11,137 nucleotides of DNA from Porphyromonadaceae bacterium UBA7572 (lineage in GTDB: Bacteria; Bacteroidota; Bacteroidia; Bacteroidales; Muribaculaceae). The notes under the pieces were generated by a model. It searched no databases. It saw only the letters and a list, made by a program, of their open reading frames with translations, and was not told the origin of the DNA. The position numbers and the translations under genes are program-made. Shown here in pieces: positions 1 through 7,439 of the stretch (position 1 is the stretch's first letter; each line of letters begins with the position of its first letter). The DNA lies in the NCBI GenBank assembly GCA_002476625.1, contig DLLC01000068.1, positions 37,780-48,916 on the forward strand, written 5' to 3'.

Positions 1-79
1 CGCCCACTCCCTGCTTGTATGCTATGGCTTGAAAAAGTCTTGCGGGAATGCGGTTTGTGAGAAAAATTCAAATATATTC
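1..79. other. Window-edge intergenic stretch
   Basis: No gene can be assigned. Short open stretches exist on the plus strand (e.g. frame 1 to a TGA at 58-60), so this could be the tail of a gene converging on pgi, but 60 nt is too little to tell. A -7-like TATATTTG lies on the minus strand at 69-76 without a matching -33 box. No clear hairpin terminator for pgi is visible. Confidence 0.3.
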
Positions 80-1411
80 TTATTTTTTTAGCTTCTTATA
101 GATGGCTTGGCTCTCGGCCTCATAGCCGGGCTTGCCCAGCAAGGCGAACATATTCTTCTTGTAGGCCTCCACTCCGGGCTGGTTGAACGGGTTCACGCCA
201 AGAATGTAGCCACTCACGCCACAAGCTTTCTCGAAGAAGTAGATGAGCTGGCCGATGTAGCGCTCGGTGAGGGCTGGTATGGTGATGAGCAGGTTAGGCA
301 CACCTCCGTCCACATGTGCAAGGCGAGTGCCAAGCTCCGCCATTTTGTTCACCTCGTCCACATGCTTGCCGGCGAGGAAGTTCAGGCCATCGAGGTTGGC
401 GTCGTCGCCAGGGATGATTACGCTTTGGCTCATGTCGCCCACCGATAGCACTGTCTCAAAAATGGTGCGCTCGCCGTCTTGAATCCACTGTCCCATGGAG
501 TGGAGGTCGGTGGTGAAGTCCACTGCCGCTGGGAATATGCCTTGGTGATTTTTCCCTTCACTTTCGCCATAGAGCTGTTTCCACCATTCTGCGAAATAAT
601 GGAGGCGTGGGCAGAAGTTCACGAGAATCTCAATCTTCTTGCCGGCCTGGTAAAGGGCGTTGCGCGTTTGAGCGTAGGTAAGCACGCTCTTATTGGTGTT
701 GTCGTTCTCCATCTCCGCAGCGCCTTCCACAAGGGCTTTCACGTCGAATCCAGCCACAGCCACAGGCAGCAGTCCCACGGGAGTGAGCACGGAGTAGCGT
801 CCACCCACGTTGTCGGGAATAACGTAAGTCTTGTAGCCCTCTTTGTCGGCAAGGCTGCGGAGCGCGCCCTTTTTCGCGTCGGTGATGGCCACGATGCGCT
901 TAGCTGCCACATCTTTACCTTCCTGCTTTTCAAGCAAGTCCTTGAGCAGTCGGAACGCAATGGCAGGCTCAGTGGTGGTGCCAGATTTTGAAATCACGAT
1001 AATGCCGAATTTGTGGCCGTTCAGCAGTCCCATCAAGTCGGCAAGATAGTCTTCTCCGATATTGTTGCCGGCAAAGAGCACCTTGCATTGGCTTGGCTTG
1101 TAGGCTGCAAAACTGTCGCTCAAAGCCTCTATCACAGCTTTGGCGCCAAGATAGCTGCCCCCGATGCCCACTGCCACCACATATTCGCAGCTCTCACGGA
1201 GAGATTTGGCTGTGGCCTCAATGTCGGCGAGCTGTGATTCGGTGATGCTGCTTGGCAAGTGAAGCCAATCGAGAAAATCGGCGCCTTCGCCAGTGCCATT
1301 TTCGAGCGTTTCGATAGCCTTGAGAGCAGGCTCATGCAGTGCGTCCACCTTATTTTGGTCGATACACTGGTCGAGTGCGTCGAAATTTGCTACTTGAATC
1401 TTTTGTAACAT
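80..1411 (-). CDS. pgi: Glucose-6-phosphate isomerase
   Basis: Cytoplasmic enzyme interconverting glucose 6-phosphate and fructose 6-phosphate in glycolysis and gluconeogenesis. The 443-residue product has the length of the short bacterial PGI form. Two SIS-type sugar-phosphate lobes are visible: GIGGSYLGAKA (82-92) and the phosphate-binding SKSGTTTE (141-148). Both family signatures are present: DNVGGRYSVLTPVG (200-213) and GYILGVNPFNQPGVEAYKK (401-419), the latter carrying the C-terminal catalytic lysine. GESEGKN (282-288) holds the expected active-site glutamate. The ATG at 1409-1411 gives a normal N-terminus; there is no Shine-Dalgarno, only an A-rich leader. It lies 36 nt downstream of the acetyltransferase gene with no promoter visible between them, so it is probably co-transcribed with it. 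The gene appears intact. Confidence 0.97.
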   Translation of the reverse strand: MLQKIQVANFDALDQCIDQNKVDALHEPALKAIETLENGTGEGADFLDWLHLPSSITESQLADIEATAKSLRESCEYVVAVGIGGSYLGAKAVIEALSDSFAAYKPSQCKVLFAGNNIGEDYLADLMGLLNGHKFGIIVISKSGTTTEPAIAFRLLKDLLEKQEGKDVAAKRIVAITDAKKGALRSLADKEGYKTYVIPDNVGGRYSVLTPVGLLPVAVAGFDVKALVEGAAEMENDNTNKSVLTYAQTRNALYQAGKKIEILVNFCPRLHYFAEWWKQLYGESEGKNHQGIFPAAVDFTTDLHSMGQWIQDGERTIFETVLSVGDMSQSVIIPGDDANLDGLNFLAGKHVDEVNKMAELGTRLAHVDGGVPNLLITIPALTERYIGQLIYFFEKACGVSGYILGVNPFNQPGVEAYKKNMFALLGKPGYEAESQAIYKKLKK

Positions 1412-1447
1412 AGTTTTTTTGTATCGTTTTTTTAGAAGTTTTTTTTG

Positions 1448-2581
1448 CTATATGCTTTTGGTGAATGCGCGGCGGCGTTTGTGTTGTTCTTTCTCAAAGT
1501 ATTGCCACTGTTTTTGCACATTCTCATTGGTCTCAAGTTCCACATTGGTCTCCGCCCATTCATAGCCTCGCTTGATAAACGCCGGAATCAGCTCAATGAA
1601 GAACAGCGAGTTCACGCCCTTGCTCTGATACTCTGGCTTCACGGCAATGAGCAGCAAGTCCACGATGTGATGCTCTCGCTTGATGGCGTTGAGCAGATGG
1701 AACCACCCGAATGGCAACATGCGTCCGCGGCTCTTAATCAAGCCCTTGGAAAGTGATGGCACGGAGATGCCCACGCCCACGAGCTGGCCTTCGGCATCTG
1801 CCACGAGCGAGATATGGTCGAGGGGCAGGAATGGCAAGTATTCTTTGATGTAGTGCTGCATTTGCTTCTTCGACAGCGGGGAATAGCCGAACAGACTGTC
1901 GTAGGCCTCGTTGATAAGCGAGAATATGGCATCGCCGTATTTTTTGACGAGTTCTTTACGGTTGGTGGTCTTCACCATGTGCAGTCCGAAGCGGTGCTGC
2001 ACGATGTTGCCGATCTTGAGCATCTTTTCGGGAATTTCGGTTGGCACCTTCACCTTGAATTCCACCCAATCTACATCTTTTTCGAAGCCCAGACGCTCAA
2101 AGTGCTTCTGGTAATAAGGGTAGTTGTAGATAGTGGCTTGGGTGCTCAGCTGGTCAAAGCCCTCTATGAGGCATCCCTCGGGGTCCATGTCGGTGAAGCC
2201 GAGCGGACCGGTGAGGCGTGTCATGCCCTTGGCCTTCGCCCAGTCGCGCACGGCGCCGTAGAGCGCGTCCACCACTTCATCGTCGTCGATAAAGTCCACA
2301 AATCCGAAGCGTCCTTCCGCCTTGCCCTCGCGCTGGTTCACAAGATTGTTGATGATAGCGGCAATGCGCCCCACAGGTTTGCCCTCGCGGTAAGCCATGA
2401 AGAATGCGCTCTCGCAGAATTCGTAGGCGGGGTTTTCTTCAGGGAGAAAAGTGGTGAGCATATCGCCCACAAGGTCGGGAACGTAGTATTTGTTGTCCTT
2501 ATATAGAATATCGATAGGAAAGTGTATAAACTTGAGCAAGTCTTTTTTTGTGGGCTCAAGTCTGCGGATTTCAACTGCCAT
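1448..2581 (-). CDS. GNAT-fold acetyltransferase, YghO-like
   Basis: A 377-residue cytoplasmic protein that I recognise as the large GNAT-like family often annotated simply as N-acetyltransferase and related to E. coli YghO; the substrate is unknown. The N-terminal half (about 1-180) contains the recurring segment GPLGFTDMDPEGCLIEGF (125-142) and the tyrosine-rich YNYPYYQKHFERLGF (152-166). The C-terminal half has a GNAT core: a strand pair around ISLVADAEGQLVGVGISVP (257-275), then LLLIAVKPEYQSKGVNSLFF (309-328), in which QSKGVNS matches the acetyl-CoA-binding Q/RxxGxG/A loop, and the late motif WAETNVELETNENVQ (342-356). No signal peptide or membrane segment is present. It is the first gene of a likely two-gene transcript with pgi. 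A TAnnTTTG box and a heptad-repeat array lie directly upstream. Confidence 0.8.
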   Translation of the reverse strand: MAVEIRRLEPTKKDLLKFIHFPIDILYKDNKYYVPDLVGDMLTTFLPEENPAYEFCESAFFMAYREGKPVGRIAAIINNLVNQREGKAEGRFGFVDFIDDDEVVDALYGAVRDWAKAKGMTRLTGPLGFTDMDPEGCLIEGFDQLSTQATIYNYPYYQKHFERLGFEKDVDWVEFKVKVPTEIPEKMLKIGNIVQHRFGLHMVKTTNRKELVKKYGDAIFSLINEAYDSLFGYSPLSKKQMQHYIKEYLPFLPLDHISLVADAEGQLVGVGISVPSLSKGLIKSRGRMLPFGWFHLLNAIKREHHIVDLLLIAVKPEYQSKGVNSLFFIELIPAFIKRGYEWAETNVELETNENVQKQWQYFEKEQHKRRRAFTKSI

Positions 2582-2610
2582 TATAATCGTTTTCTGTTAA
2601 TATTAATGTG

Positions 2611-2618
2611 CAAAGTTA
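2611..2618 (-). promoter_or_regulatory. Putative -7 box for the acetyltransferase-pgi transcript
   Basis: On the minus strand the bases read TAACTTTG, a full match to the Bacteroidetes sigma-ABfr -7 consensus TAnnTTTG, 29 nt before the acetyltransferase start codon. The position where the -33 TTTG is expected falls inside the TTAGARN heptad array and has no good TTTG, so the call rests on the -7 box and its placement. Confidence 0.5.
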
Positions 2619-2628
2619 CAAAAAGAAA

Positions 2629-2669
2629 TTAGAATTAGAAATTAGAGATTAGAAGTTAGAATTTAGAAG
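2629..2669. repeat. TTAGARN heptad array (copy 1)
   Basis: On the plus strand there is one 6-nt unit TTAGAA (2629-2634) followed by five uninterrupted 7-nt units: TTAGAAA, TTAGAGA, TTAGAAG, TTAGAAT, TTAGAAG (2635-2669). The seventh base varies while TTAGA is constant. The 20 nt at 2635-2654 are identical to 10934-10953. The array begins 11 nt upstream of the -7 box of the acetyltransferase promoter and does not encode protein. Confidence 0.9.
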
Positions 2670-2705
2670 TATAGCTGTGGAAGCCTAATGAGTATGAATG
2701 AAGAA

Positions 2706-2736
2706 TGGGTGAGTGCCGTTTTTCTGCACCCACCCA
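2706..2736 (-). terminator. Stem-loop downstream of the C10 protease operon
   Basis: TGGGTG (2706-2711) pairs with CACCCA (2731-2736) and GTGC (2713-2716) with GCAC (2726-2729), with one A/C mismatch (2712/2730) and a 9-nt loop. It lies about 30 nt past the stop codon of the small lipoprotein, where a transcript end is expected. On the minus strand the stem is followed only by a weakly U-rich stretch, so it may act as a 3' stabilising or factor-assisted terminator rather than a classical intrinsic one. Confidence 0.4.
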
Positions 2737-2767
2737 CTATCGCTATATATATATCATTTAGTAAAGC

Positions 2768-3169
2768 CTACTTTGCTCCTTCCTGCACGAAATAAATGGA
2801 GCCATATTCGCAAGGTCCTGTGATGGTTAAATAATAGAACGTCATTAATGTGCTTGGCTCAAAAGTGACGCTTATGGTCTTTCCGTTTGTTTTCACCTGA
2901 ATATTACTGTCGGGTGCCCAGCGTTCTGATAAATTCGTCCGGCTATAAGAGCGTAGTGTCATGTCTGCGCTGAAAACAGCATTGCTGCACTCAAAAGAAT
3001 ATGTGCCACCATTTTTAGGCACTTTGAAATATGTGACATCGTCAATATTCTGCGACTCATAGGAAACATTCTCCCACTTCATTTCTTGTGGCCCATCCAG
3101 CACTTCCTTATCATTGCATGAACAGAAAAATACGCACAACAGAGATAAAACTAAAAGTAACTTTTTCAT
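2768..3169 (-). CDS. Small lipoprotein, candidate partner/inhibitor of the C10 protease
   Basis: A 133-residue protein with a lipoprotein signal peptide, MKKLLLVLSLLCVFFCSC, with the lipidated cysteine at 18. The mature part is a single beta-rich domain. NGGTYSFECSN (about 54-64), a middle KTNGKTISVTFEPS (about 94-107) and the ending ITGPCEYGSIYFVQEGAK recall BACON-type Ig-like modules (GG ... vtv ... vxQxg). Two cysteines outside the signal peptide could pair. The start codon is 9 nt after the stop of the C10 protease gene, so the two are almost certainly co-transcribed and possibly translationally coupled. Known context: streptococcal speB is followed by the inhibitor gene spi, and Bacteroides fragilis C10 protease genes are linked to small inhibitor genes. 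An inhibitor role here is inference; it could equally be a chaperone or surface anchor. No enzymatic motif is visible. Confidence 0.78.
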   Translation of the reverse strand: MKKLLLVLSLLCVFFCSCNDKEVLDGPQEMKWENVSYESQNIDDVTYFKVPKNGGTYSFECSNAVFSADMTLRSYSRTNLSERWAPDSNIQVKTNGKTISVTFEPSTLMTFYYLTITGPCEYGSIYFVQEGAK

Positions 3170-3178
3170 AGTCTTGCC

Positions 3179-4414
3179 TTATTTGTGTGAAAAATTATAT
3201 ATAAGCATTATTTTGTCGTTATAGTCGTGATTTGGATTTGAATATGAAGAAAAGTCAAAAATCTTTGAATAAGTCCAGACCCTATGATATGCGTCACAGC
3301 TGTATTCATAGCGAATCGACTTTTCATACAATCCATTTTGTCCCCAGCCGAGATTCAAAAGGAAATATTCAGAATAAGTATCATAATTGTAATCATTTAA
3401 TACAGTGTTCGGAACCAAATTACCCTCATCATCATATAATCTGTATTCTGTCTTAACTGCCATAAAGCCGTCAACAACCCACGCATGTCCACTTACACTG
3501 TTTTGCCCTCTCATATATATAGGATTCCCAGAAGCCACTTGTCCCTTCACCAAACTCTCGTCAAATCCAGATTTGGTGCTGAATGTGTAGCCTAATTCTC
3601 GGAATTCTTTTTTGGCGTCGTCAAAAGATGCGCCACTCTCTTTTGGATATTCAATGCCTAAACCTTTTCCAAGCATATAAAGCAATCTTGAGGCTGCATT
3701 AGTGGCTTGGTTTGAAGCATCTTCTTTACCAGTTGCCAACGATATTAGATTCCAATCGATATTCTCTCCGTCGATACGATTTGGATATTTGTAATAATTT
3801 ATAATTTGGCCAATGGCTACGGGTACGCATCCTATTGGCGCAGATACTCCGTATAAGTTGCTGAGCTCCTGATTGAAAGGATATCCTTGATGCCAGCACG
3901 TTTTCAATAGTGGCCCATAGCTTTCTTTGACAATGGCCGTTTCGGTGGCAGTGCCATCCCCTTTGTCGGGGTTGAATTTTTGTGTTGACACCATTGCATT
4001 CTGGTAGGCGCCTACAGCCGCCAGAAGTTCCTTGTTCTGCAAACTGTTCTCATCAAAGTTGCCCTCTGAAGAAGCCAAATATACCGACACTCCATCGCGC
4101 TTATCTGCCGACACGACAGCAAAGCCTGCGTTGTCTTCAAAATTAACGATGTAGACGCCTTCTTGATATATTGTCGTCTTCACCGATGGCTGGGCTAATG
4201 CTTTCCTTTTGATACGGGCGCGGCTTTTCCTATAAGAGTTATCTCCCTGAGCTTGAAAAAACGCCACCGCCTCATTGACGGCTTGCTTCTCTGTGACTAA
4301 AAAACTCTCCAAATCACTTACTTTGCACTGGTTTTGGGTAAAATCCTCACCTTGACTGCTACAGCCTAATAGGAATATCGAAAAAATGAAATAGATAGCA
4401 ATTTTAGTTTTCAT
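3179..4414 (-). CDS. C10 (streptopain-family) cysteine protease lipoprotein
   Basis: A 411-residue papain-fold protease of the SpeB/streptopain group, predicted to be lipid-anchored outside the inner membrane. The signal peptide ends in the lipobox FLLGC with cysteine 18; acidic residues soon after (QGED, 21-24) might favour surface export, but that is inference. Residues about 35-160 match the Spi/pro-domain pattern (AVNEAVAFFQ at 45-54, GVYIVNFEDNAGFAVVSADK at 86-105). The catalytic domain starts near KESYGPLLKTCWHQ with the oxyanion glutamine Q176. The nucleophile is C196 in APIGCVPVAIGQIINYY and the catalytic histidine is H310 in VSGHAWVVDGF. NLGWG (354-358) supplies the conserved Asn/Trp. 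All key residues are present, so it should be active after pro-domain removal. It is the first gene of an operon with the small lipoprotein and is read from the promoter at 4481-4512. The natural substrate is unknown. Confidence 0.94.
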   Translation of the reverse strand: MKTKIAIYFIFSIFLLGCSSQGEDFTQNQCKVSDLESFLVTEKQAVNEAVAFFQAQGDNSYRKSRARIKRKALAQPSVKTTIYQEGVYIVNFEDNAGFAVVSADKRDGVSVYLASSEGNFDENSLQNKELLAAVGAYQNAMVSTQKFNPDKGDGTATETAIVKESYGPLLKTCWHQGYPFNQELSNLYGVSAPIGCVPVAIGQIINYYKYPNRIDGENIDWNLISLATGKEDASNQATNAASRLLYMLGKGLGIEYPKESGASFDDAKKEFRELGYTFSTKSGFDESLVKGQVASGNPIYMRGQNSVSGHAWVVDGFMAVKTEYRLYDDEGNLVPNTVLNDYNYDTYSEYFLLNLGWGQNGLYEKSIRYEYSCDAYHRVWTYSKIFDFSSYSNPNHDYNDKIMLIYNFSHK

Positions 4415-4480
4415 AATTCGTTAATTTTTAGTTTATTTTGAATAAAGGTTTATAAAGACAATAGTTGGTTATTTAGATAG

Positions 4481-4512
4481 CAAATTTATATAAAAAAGAG
4501 CATTAAAGCAAA
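4481..4512 (-). promoter_or_regulatory. Bacteroidetes-type promoter for the C10 protease operon
   Basis: The minus strand reads TTTG at 4512-4509, exactly 20 nt of spacer, then TAAATTTG at 4488-4481. Both boxes and the spacing match the Bacteroidetes consensus TTTG-N19-21-TAnnTTTG. A transcription start would fall near 4473-4476, leaving a leader of roughly 60 nt before the ATG at 4414. The surrounding leader is AT-rich with no Shine-Dalgarno. Confidence 0.8.
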
Positions 4513-4528
4513 AGATCGTACTAAAAAT

Positions 4529-4565
4529 GATTTTCCTCGCTGTAGAGTCCAACAGCGATTTTCCT
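4529..4565. promoter_or_regulatory. Inverted repeat with flanking direct repeats in the divergent intergenic region
   Basis: TCGCTGT (4537-4543) and ACAGCGA (4552-4558) form a perfect 7-bp dyad around an 8-nt spacer. The 9-mer GATTTTCCT occurs at 4529-4537 and again at 4557-4565, overlapping each arm. The element lies 17 nt upstream of the -33 box of the C10 promoter and about 90 nt before the plus-strand operon, so it could be an operator shared by the divergent transcripts. As RNA from the plus strand it would be a short hairpin followed by four U, so an attenuator is the alternative. No clear plus-strand promoter box was found in this interval. Confidence 0.4.
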
Positions 4566-4651
4566 TGGCGTCTGTTTTTTACTTTCTGAGGTTTTGCGGG
4601 TTGAATAAGTGTAAACGGAACGAAAATCTAACGTGTAATGAATGGTGTAAT

Positions 4652-5029
4652 ATGAAGAAAATGGCAATAACAGTACTGGCAGAAGTTATGATGCAGACTA
4701 TGGTAGCGGCCGACACTTATCCGAACCTCACAGTTGAGACCATCGACGGGCAGAAGACCACCGTGCCAGTGGAGTCTCTTTTCATAACCGTGGAAGAAGG
4801 CTTCTTAAATGTGAGCGAACTACACATATCTCTGGCTACGCTGAAAAGAATGTATTTCACTTCGGATGAAGGTGTGGTCACTGGTATTGCGTCTCCAACT
4901 GCCGATGGGGTCACAGGTGATGTGGTGATCTACGACCTGCAAGGCCGAAGGGTGAAGGAAGCTGAGGTAAGAAAAGGGGAAGTGTATGTGCAGAAATCAG
5001 CTGCTGGCGCACAAAAGATAATATTTTAG
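4652..5029 (+). CDS. Small secreted protein with N-terminal beta module and YDLQGRRV tail
   Basis: A 125-residue predicted exported protein. I start at the ATG at 4652, because MKKMAITVLAEVMMQTMVAA gives a signal peptide; the frame is open upstream to a TTG at 4565 but that extension is cysteine-rich and unlike an N-terminus. The Glu at position 11 in the hydrophobic core is unusual. Residues 26-70 (LTVETIDG, then VPVESLFITVEEG, LNVSELHISLATLKRMYFT) match a short beta module widespread in Prevotella/Bacteroides secreted proteins. Residues 90-125 (DVVIYDLQGRRV, then RKGEVYVQ) are the C-terminal motif that resembles a degenerate type IX secretion sorting domain. There is little between the two modules, so this is a head-plus-tail protein without an enzyme domain. 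It ends 2 nt before the next start codon and is the first gene of the plus-strand operon. Function unknown. Confidence 0.78.
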   Translation: MKKMAITVLAEVMMQTMVAADTYPNLTVETIDGQKTTVPVESLFITVEEGFLNVSELHISLATLKRMYFTSDEGVVTGIASPTADGVTGDVVIYDLQGRRVKEAEVRKGEVYVQKSAAGAQKIIF

Positions 5030-5031
5030 GT

Positions 5032-7407
5032 ATGACAGTTAAAAAAAAATTGGGTAAGATGATGAATAAGCGAATCTTTACATTCTTGACATTGGCAGCA
5101 CTTTTTCTAATGGCAGCTCGCGCAGGAAGTCGAGAGGTGGTGGTGTGCTTCAATGGGGCTACCGCCACAGTGGAAGTGTCGGCCGACATACAGCCATACA
5201 TCACTGCAAAGGTAAGCGGTGCCGATGTGGAGGTGGAGCAGAGCGATGCGGTGGCAGAAGAAATCACCTATCGCCTGTCGGGAGAAAGCCCCGACGGATC
5301 GTTCGTCCACTCTGGCGACTATAAAATCAACCTTTCGCTGGAAGGCCTGCTGCTTACAAGCCAAAAAGGCTCTGCTATACAGATAAAGAACGGAAAGCGG
5401 ATAGCTGTGGTGATAAAAGACAGCACTAACAATGTGCTGACCGATATGGAAGGAGGCTCACAGGACGCCTGCTTCAAAGTGAAGGGGCACAGCGAATTTC
5501 AAGGTGGCGGCACTCTTACCATCAACGGCCGTGGCAAGCATGGCTACAAAGGAAAAGAATACTTGGAACTAAAGGCGTCGACAGGTGTGGTCAACATCAA
5601 CTGCTCTGTGAAAGACGGCATACATTTAGACGAGTACTTCTTGATGAAAGGCGGAACGCTCAATATCACCACCACTGGTGATGGATACTGGGACGATGAC
5701 GACAAGGAGACTAAAGCCCCATCGTGTATCAATAGTGCCGGATGTGTAACCATCAACGGGGGGGCTCTCACAATGAATAGCACAGGCAGTGGTGGCAAGG
5801 GAGTGAATAGCGACAGCTGCTTCGTCATGAACGGAGGAGTGGTGGTGGCTCGCACCACAGGCGCAAGATACATTTACGAAAATTATGATGGCGACCGCTC
5901 CGATATCGACCTTATCCCCGATTCTCTGAAAAACTCGCCAAAGGCCATCAAAGCCGACTTGGGCGTGTGTGTCAATGATGGGAAACTCACTATCTTTACA
6001 GAGCAAGATGGAGGTGAAGGCCTTGAGAGCAAGGACACGCTGGCCATTTATGGGGGTGACCTGCATATCGAGACTTTTGACGACTGTATCAATGCCGCAG
6101 GCAATATTCGCATCTCTGGTGGCAACCTTTATTTAAGTTCATTTGACAACGATGGCATCGATACCAACCAAAGCCTGTATATATCTGGTGGCAACATTGT
6201 TACGCAGGGCAACTATTTCCATGAGTTGGGTATTGATGTGAACGACAGAAGCCCATACAAGAATTTCTATCTTACGGGCGGAACACTGGTGAGCATTGGC
6301 GGCAACAGTCAGGTGTGCTATCCGCGCTCCTGCGACGGCAATCAGCCTGCACTCTACTATACTGGCACGGTGAAAGTGGGGACTGAGCTGCTACTGTATG
6401 ATGTTACGGAGAATGCAGAAGTGATGCGTTACACGATCACCCGCGACTACACTGCTGAAGCTGGTGGCGTAGAGCCAGACCTCTGTATGATATTCTCGTC
6501 GCCACTCCTGTGCAAGGGGCATGCTTATGAGCTGCTCAACGTGGAGAATGGCCGCTCTATTGGTAGCGTGGCATCACTGAATGTGCCATACAGCATATTC
6601 TCAGCCGACGGCGCGAACAAATATGATGCCATCTTCTCTAACGAGATTTACACATCGGCAGGCATCACACTCCCATACCGAAAGGCAGTGCTCAATGCTG
6701 ACACCGACAAGCAGCCCATTCTTGTTCTCTATATGCATGAGGCTCCATCAAGGGGAACAGACAATGCACAGCAACTAAAAGAGGCTGCCGTTGATTCCAT
6801 CTACAGCTATCTTGCAACCCATAATATGAGTGCTATTATGATTGCACCACAATGCCCATCCACAATGGGCTGGACAGGGAAACTGCGGGACGCAGTGTAT
6901 CAGCTTCAACAGAAAATTATCGGCAGTGGCAACGTAGCTGACGTGTATATATTGGGCAGCTCTATCGGAGCCAATGGAGTGTGGTGCCAGCTCCACTATT
7001 ATCCAGGATTCTATTCAGCTGCCATGGCCGTGGCTGGCGACCCCTCCGGATATGAGGCGCAGAATATCGCTAAAACTCCAGTCATAACAGTAATGGGCAC
7101 TGCTGACACAGTGATGCCTCTTGCCAATATGGAAAGCTTTGTCCCAGTCGTGGAGTCGGCTGGTGGCGCCATTCGGTTCGATGTGGAGGATGGGTATAGT
7201 CACACGGCTACATGCACCCGTGGCTACACCACCGACCGCTTAAACTGGCTTTTTGCCCATAAAAAAGGCGTGTCAACAGGCTTGAAAACTATTCCAGTAG
7301 CAGATAACACCACTGATAGTGCAGAGTATTACGACCTCAGCGGAAGGCGTGTGAGCACTCTTGCACACGGCTATTATATCTGTGGGGGGAAAGTGGTGGC
7401 TTGGTAA
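5032..7407 (+). CDS. Secreted Cthe_2159-type beta-helix fused to an alpha/beta-hydrolase
   Basis: A 791-residue predicted exported protein. A signal peptide spans about 1-31; the ATG at 5032 is used, but the ATGs at 5059 and 5062 (MNKRIFTFLTLAALFL) are equally plausible starts. About 35-445 is a carbohydrate-binding beta-helix of the DUF4353/Cthe_2159 type: an entry segment with ITYRLSGESPDGSF (78-91) and IQIKNGKRIAVVIK (116-129), then rungs such as MKGGTLNI, INGGALTM, IYGGDLHI, ISGGNLYL and ISGGNIVT, with acidic turns (e.g. DDDDK 221-225, DNDGID 372-377) that could bind calcium. About 560-745 is an esterase-like alpha/beta-hydrolase: LYMHEAPSRGTDN (566-578), IMIAPQCPS (602-610), the nucleophile elbow GSSIG (Ser644), GTAD (Asp692) and GYSHT (His724), a complete triad. 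The C-terminus YYDLSGRRV (766-774) and HGYYICGGKVV is the sorting-like tail. The family's beta-helix binds acidic sugars, so a polysaccharide esterase is a reasonable guess. Confidence 0.88.
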   Translation: MTVKKKLGKMMNKRIFTFLTLAALFLMAARAGSREVVVCFNGATATVEVSADIQPYITAKVSGADVEVEQSDAVAEEITYRLSGESPDGSFVHSGDYKINLSLEGLLLTSQKGSAIQIKNGKRIAVVIKDSTNNVLTDMEGGSQDACFKVKGHSEFQGGGTLTINGRGKHGYKGKEYLELKASTGVVNINCSVKDGIHLDEYFLMKGGTLNITTTGDGYWDDDDKETKAPSCINSAGCVTINGGALTMNSTGSGGKGVNSDSCFVMNGGVVVARTTGARYIYENYDGDRSDIDLIPDSLKNSPKAIKADLGVCVNDGKLTIFTEQDGGEGLESKDTLAIYGGDLHIETFDDCINAAGNIRISGGNLYLSSFDNDGIDTNQSLYISGGNIVTQGNYFHELGIDVNDRSPYKNFYLTGGTLVSIGGNSQVCYPRSCDGNQPALYYTGTVKVGTELLLYDVTENAEVMRYTITRDYTAEAGGVEPDLCMIFSSPLLCKGHAYELLNVENGRSIGSVASLNVPYSIFSADGANKYDAIFSNEIYTSAGITLPYRKAVLNADTDKQPILVLYMHEAPSRGTDNAQQLKEAAVDSIYSYLATHNMSAIMIAPQCPSTMGWTGKLRDAVYQLQQKIIGSGNVADVYILGSSIGANGVWCQLHYYPGFYSAAMAVAGDPSGYEAQNIAKTPVITVMGTADTVMPLANMESFVPVVESAGGAIRFDVEDGYSHTATCTRGYTTDRLNWLFAHKKGVSTGLKTIPVADNTTDSAEYYDLSGRRVSTLAHGYYICGGKVVAW

Positions 7408-7439
7408 CTCAATATTCATCTCAAAAAGCGACTAAGAAA

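Noticed and set aside
69..76. TATATTTG on the minus strand, a -7-like box downstream of pgi
   Set aside because: No TTTG at -33 spacing and no gene visible beyond the window edge to assign it to; such AT-rich matches occur by chance.
1814..2506. A 230-codon open frame on the plus strand opposite the acetyltransferase gene
   Set aside because: The minus strand encodes a recognisable GNAT protein; the plus-strand translation has the composition of an antisense shadow.
2744..2754. Short TA repeat
   Set aside because: Eleven bases in an AT-rich intergenic stretch; too short to call a functional microsatellite.
4565..4651. N-terminal extension of the small secreted protein from a TTG codon
   Set aside because: The extension is cysteine-rich and pushes the signal peptide to the interior; the ATG at 4652 gives a normal exported N-terminus.
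7401..7439. TTG start overlapping the end of the hydrolase gene
   Set aside because: The ATG at 7440 places the signal peptide at the very N-terminus, as expected.
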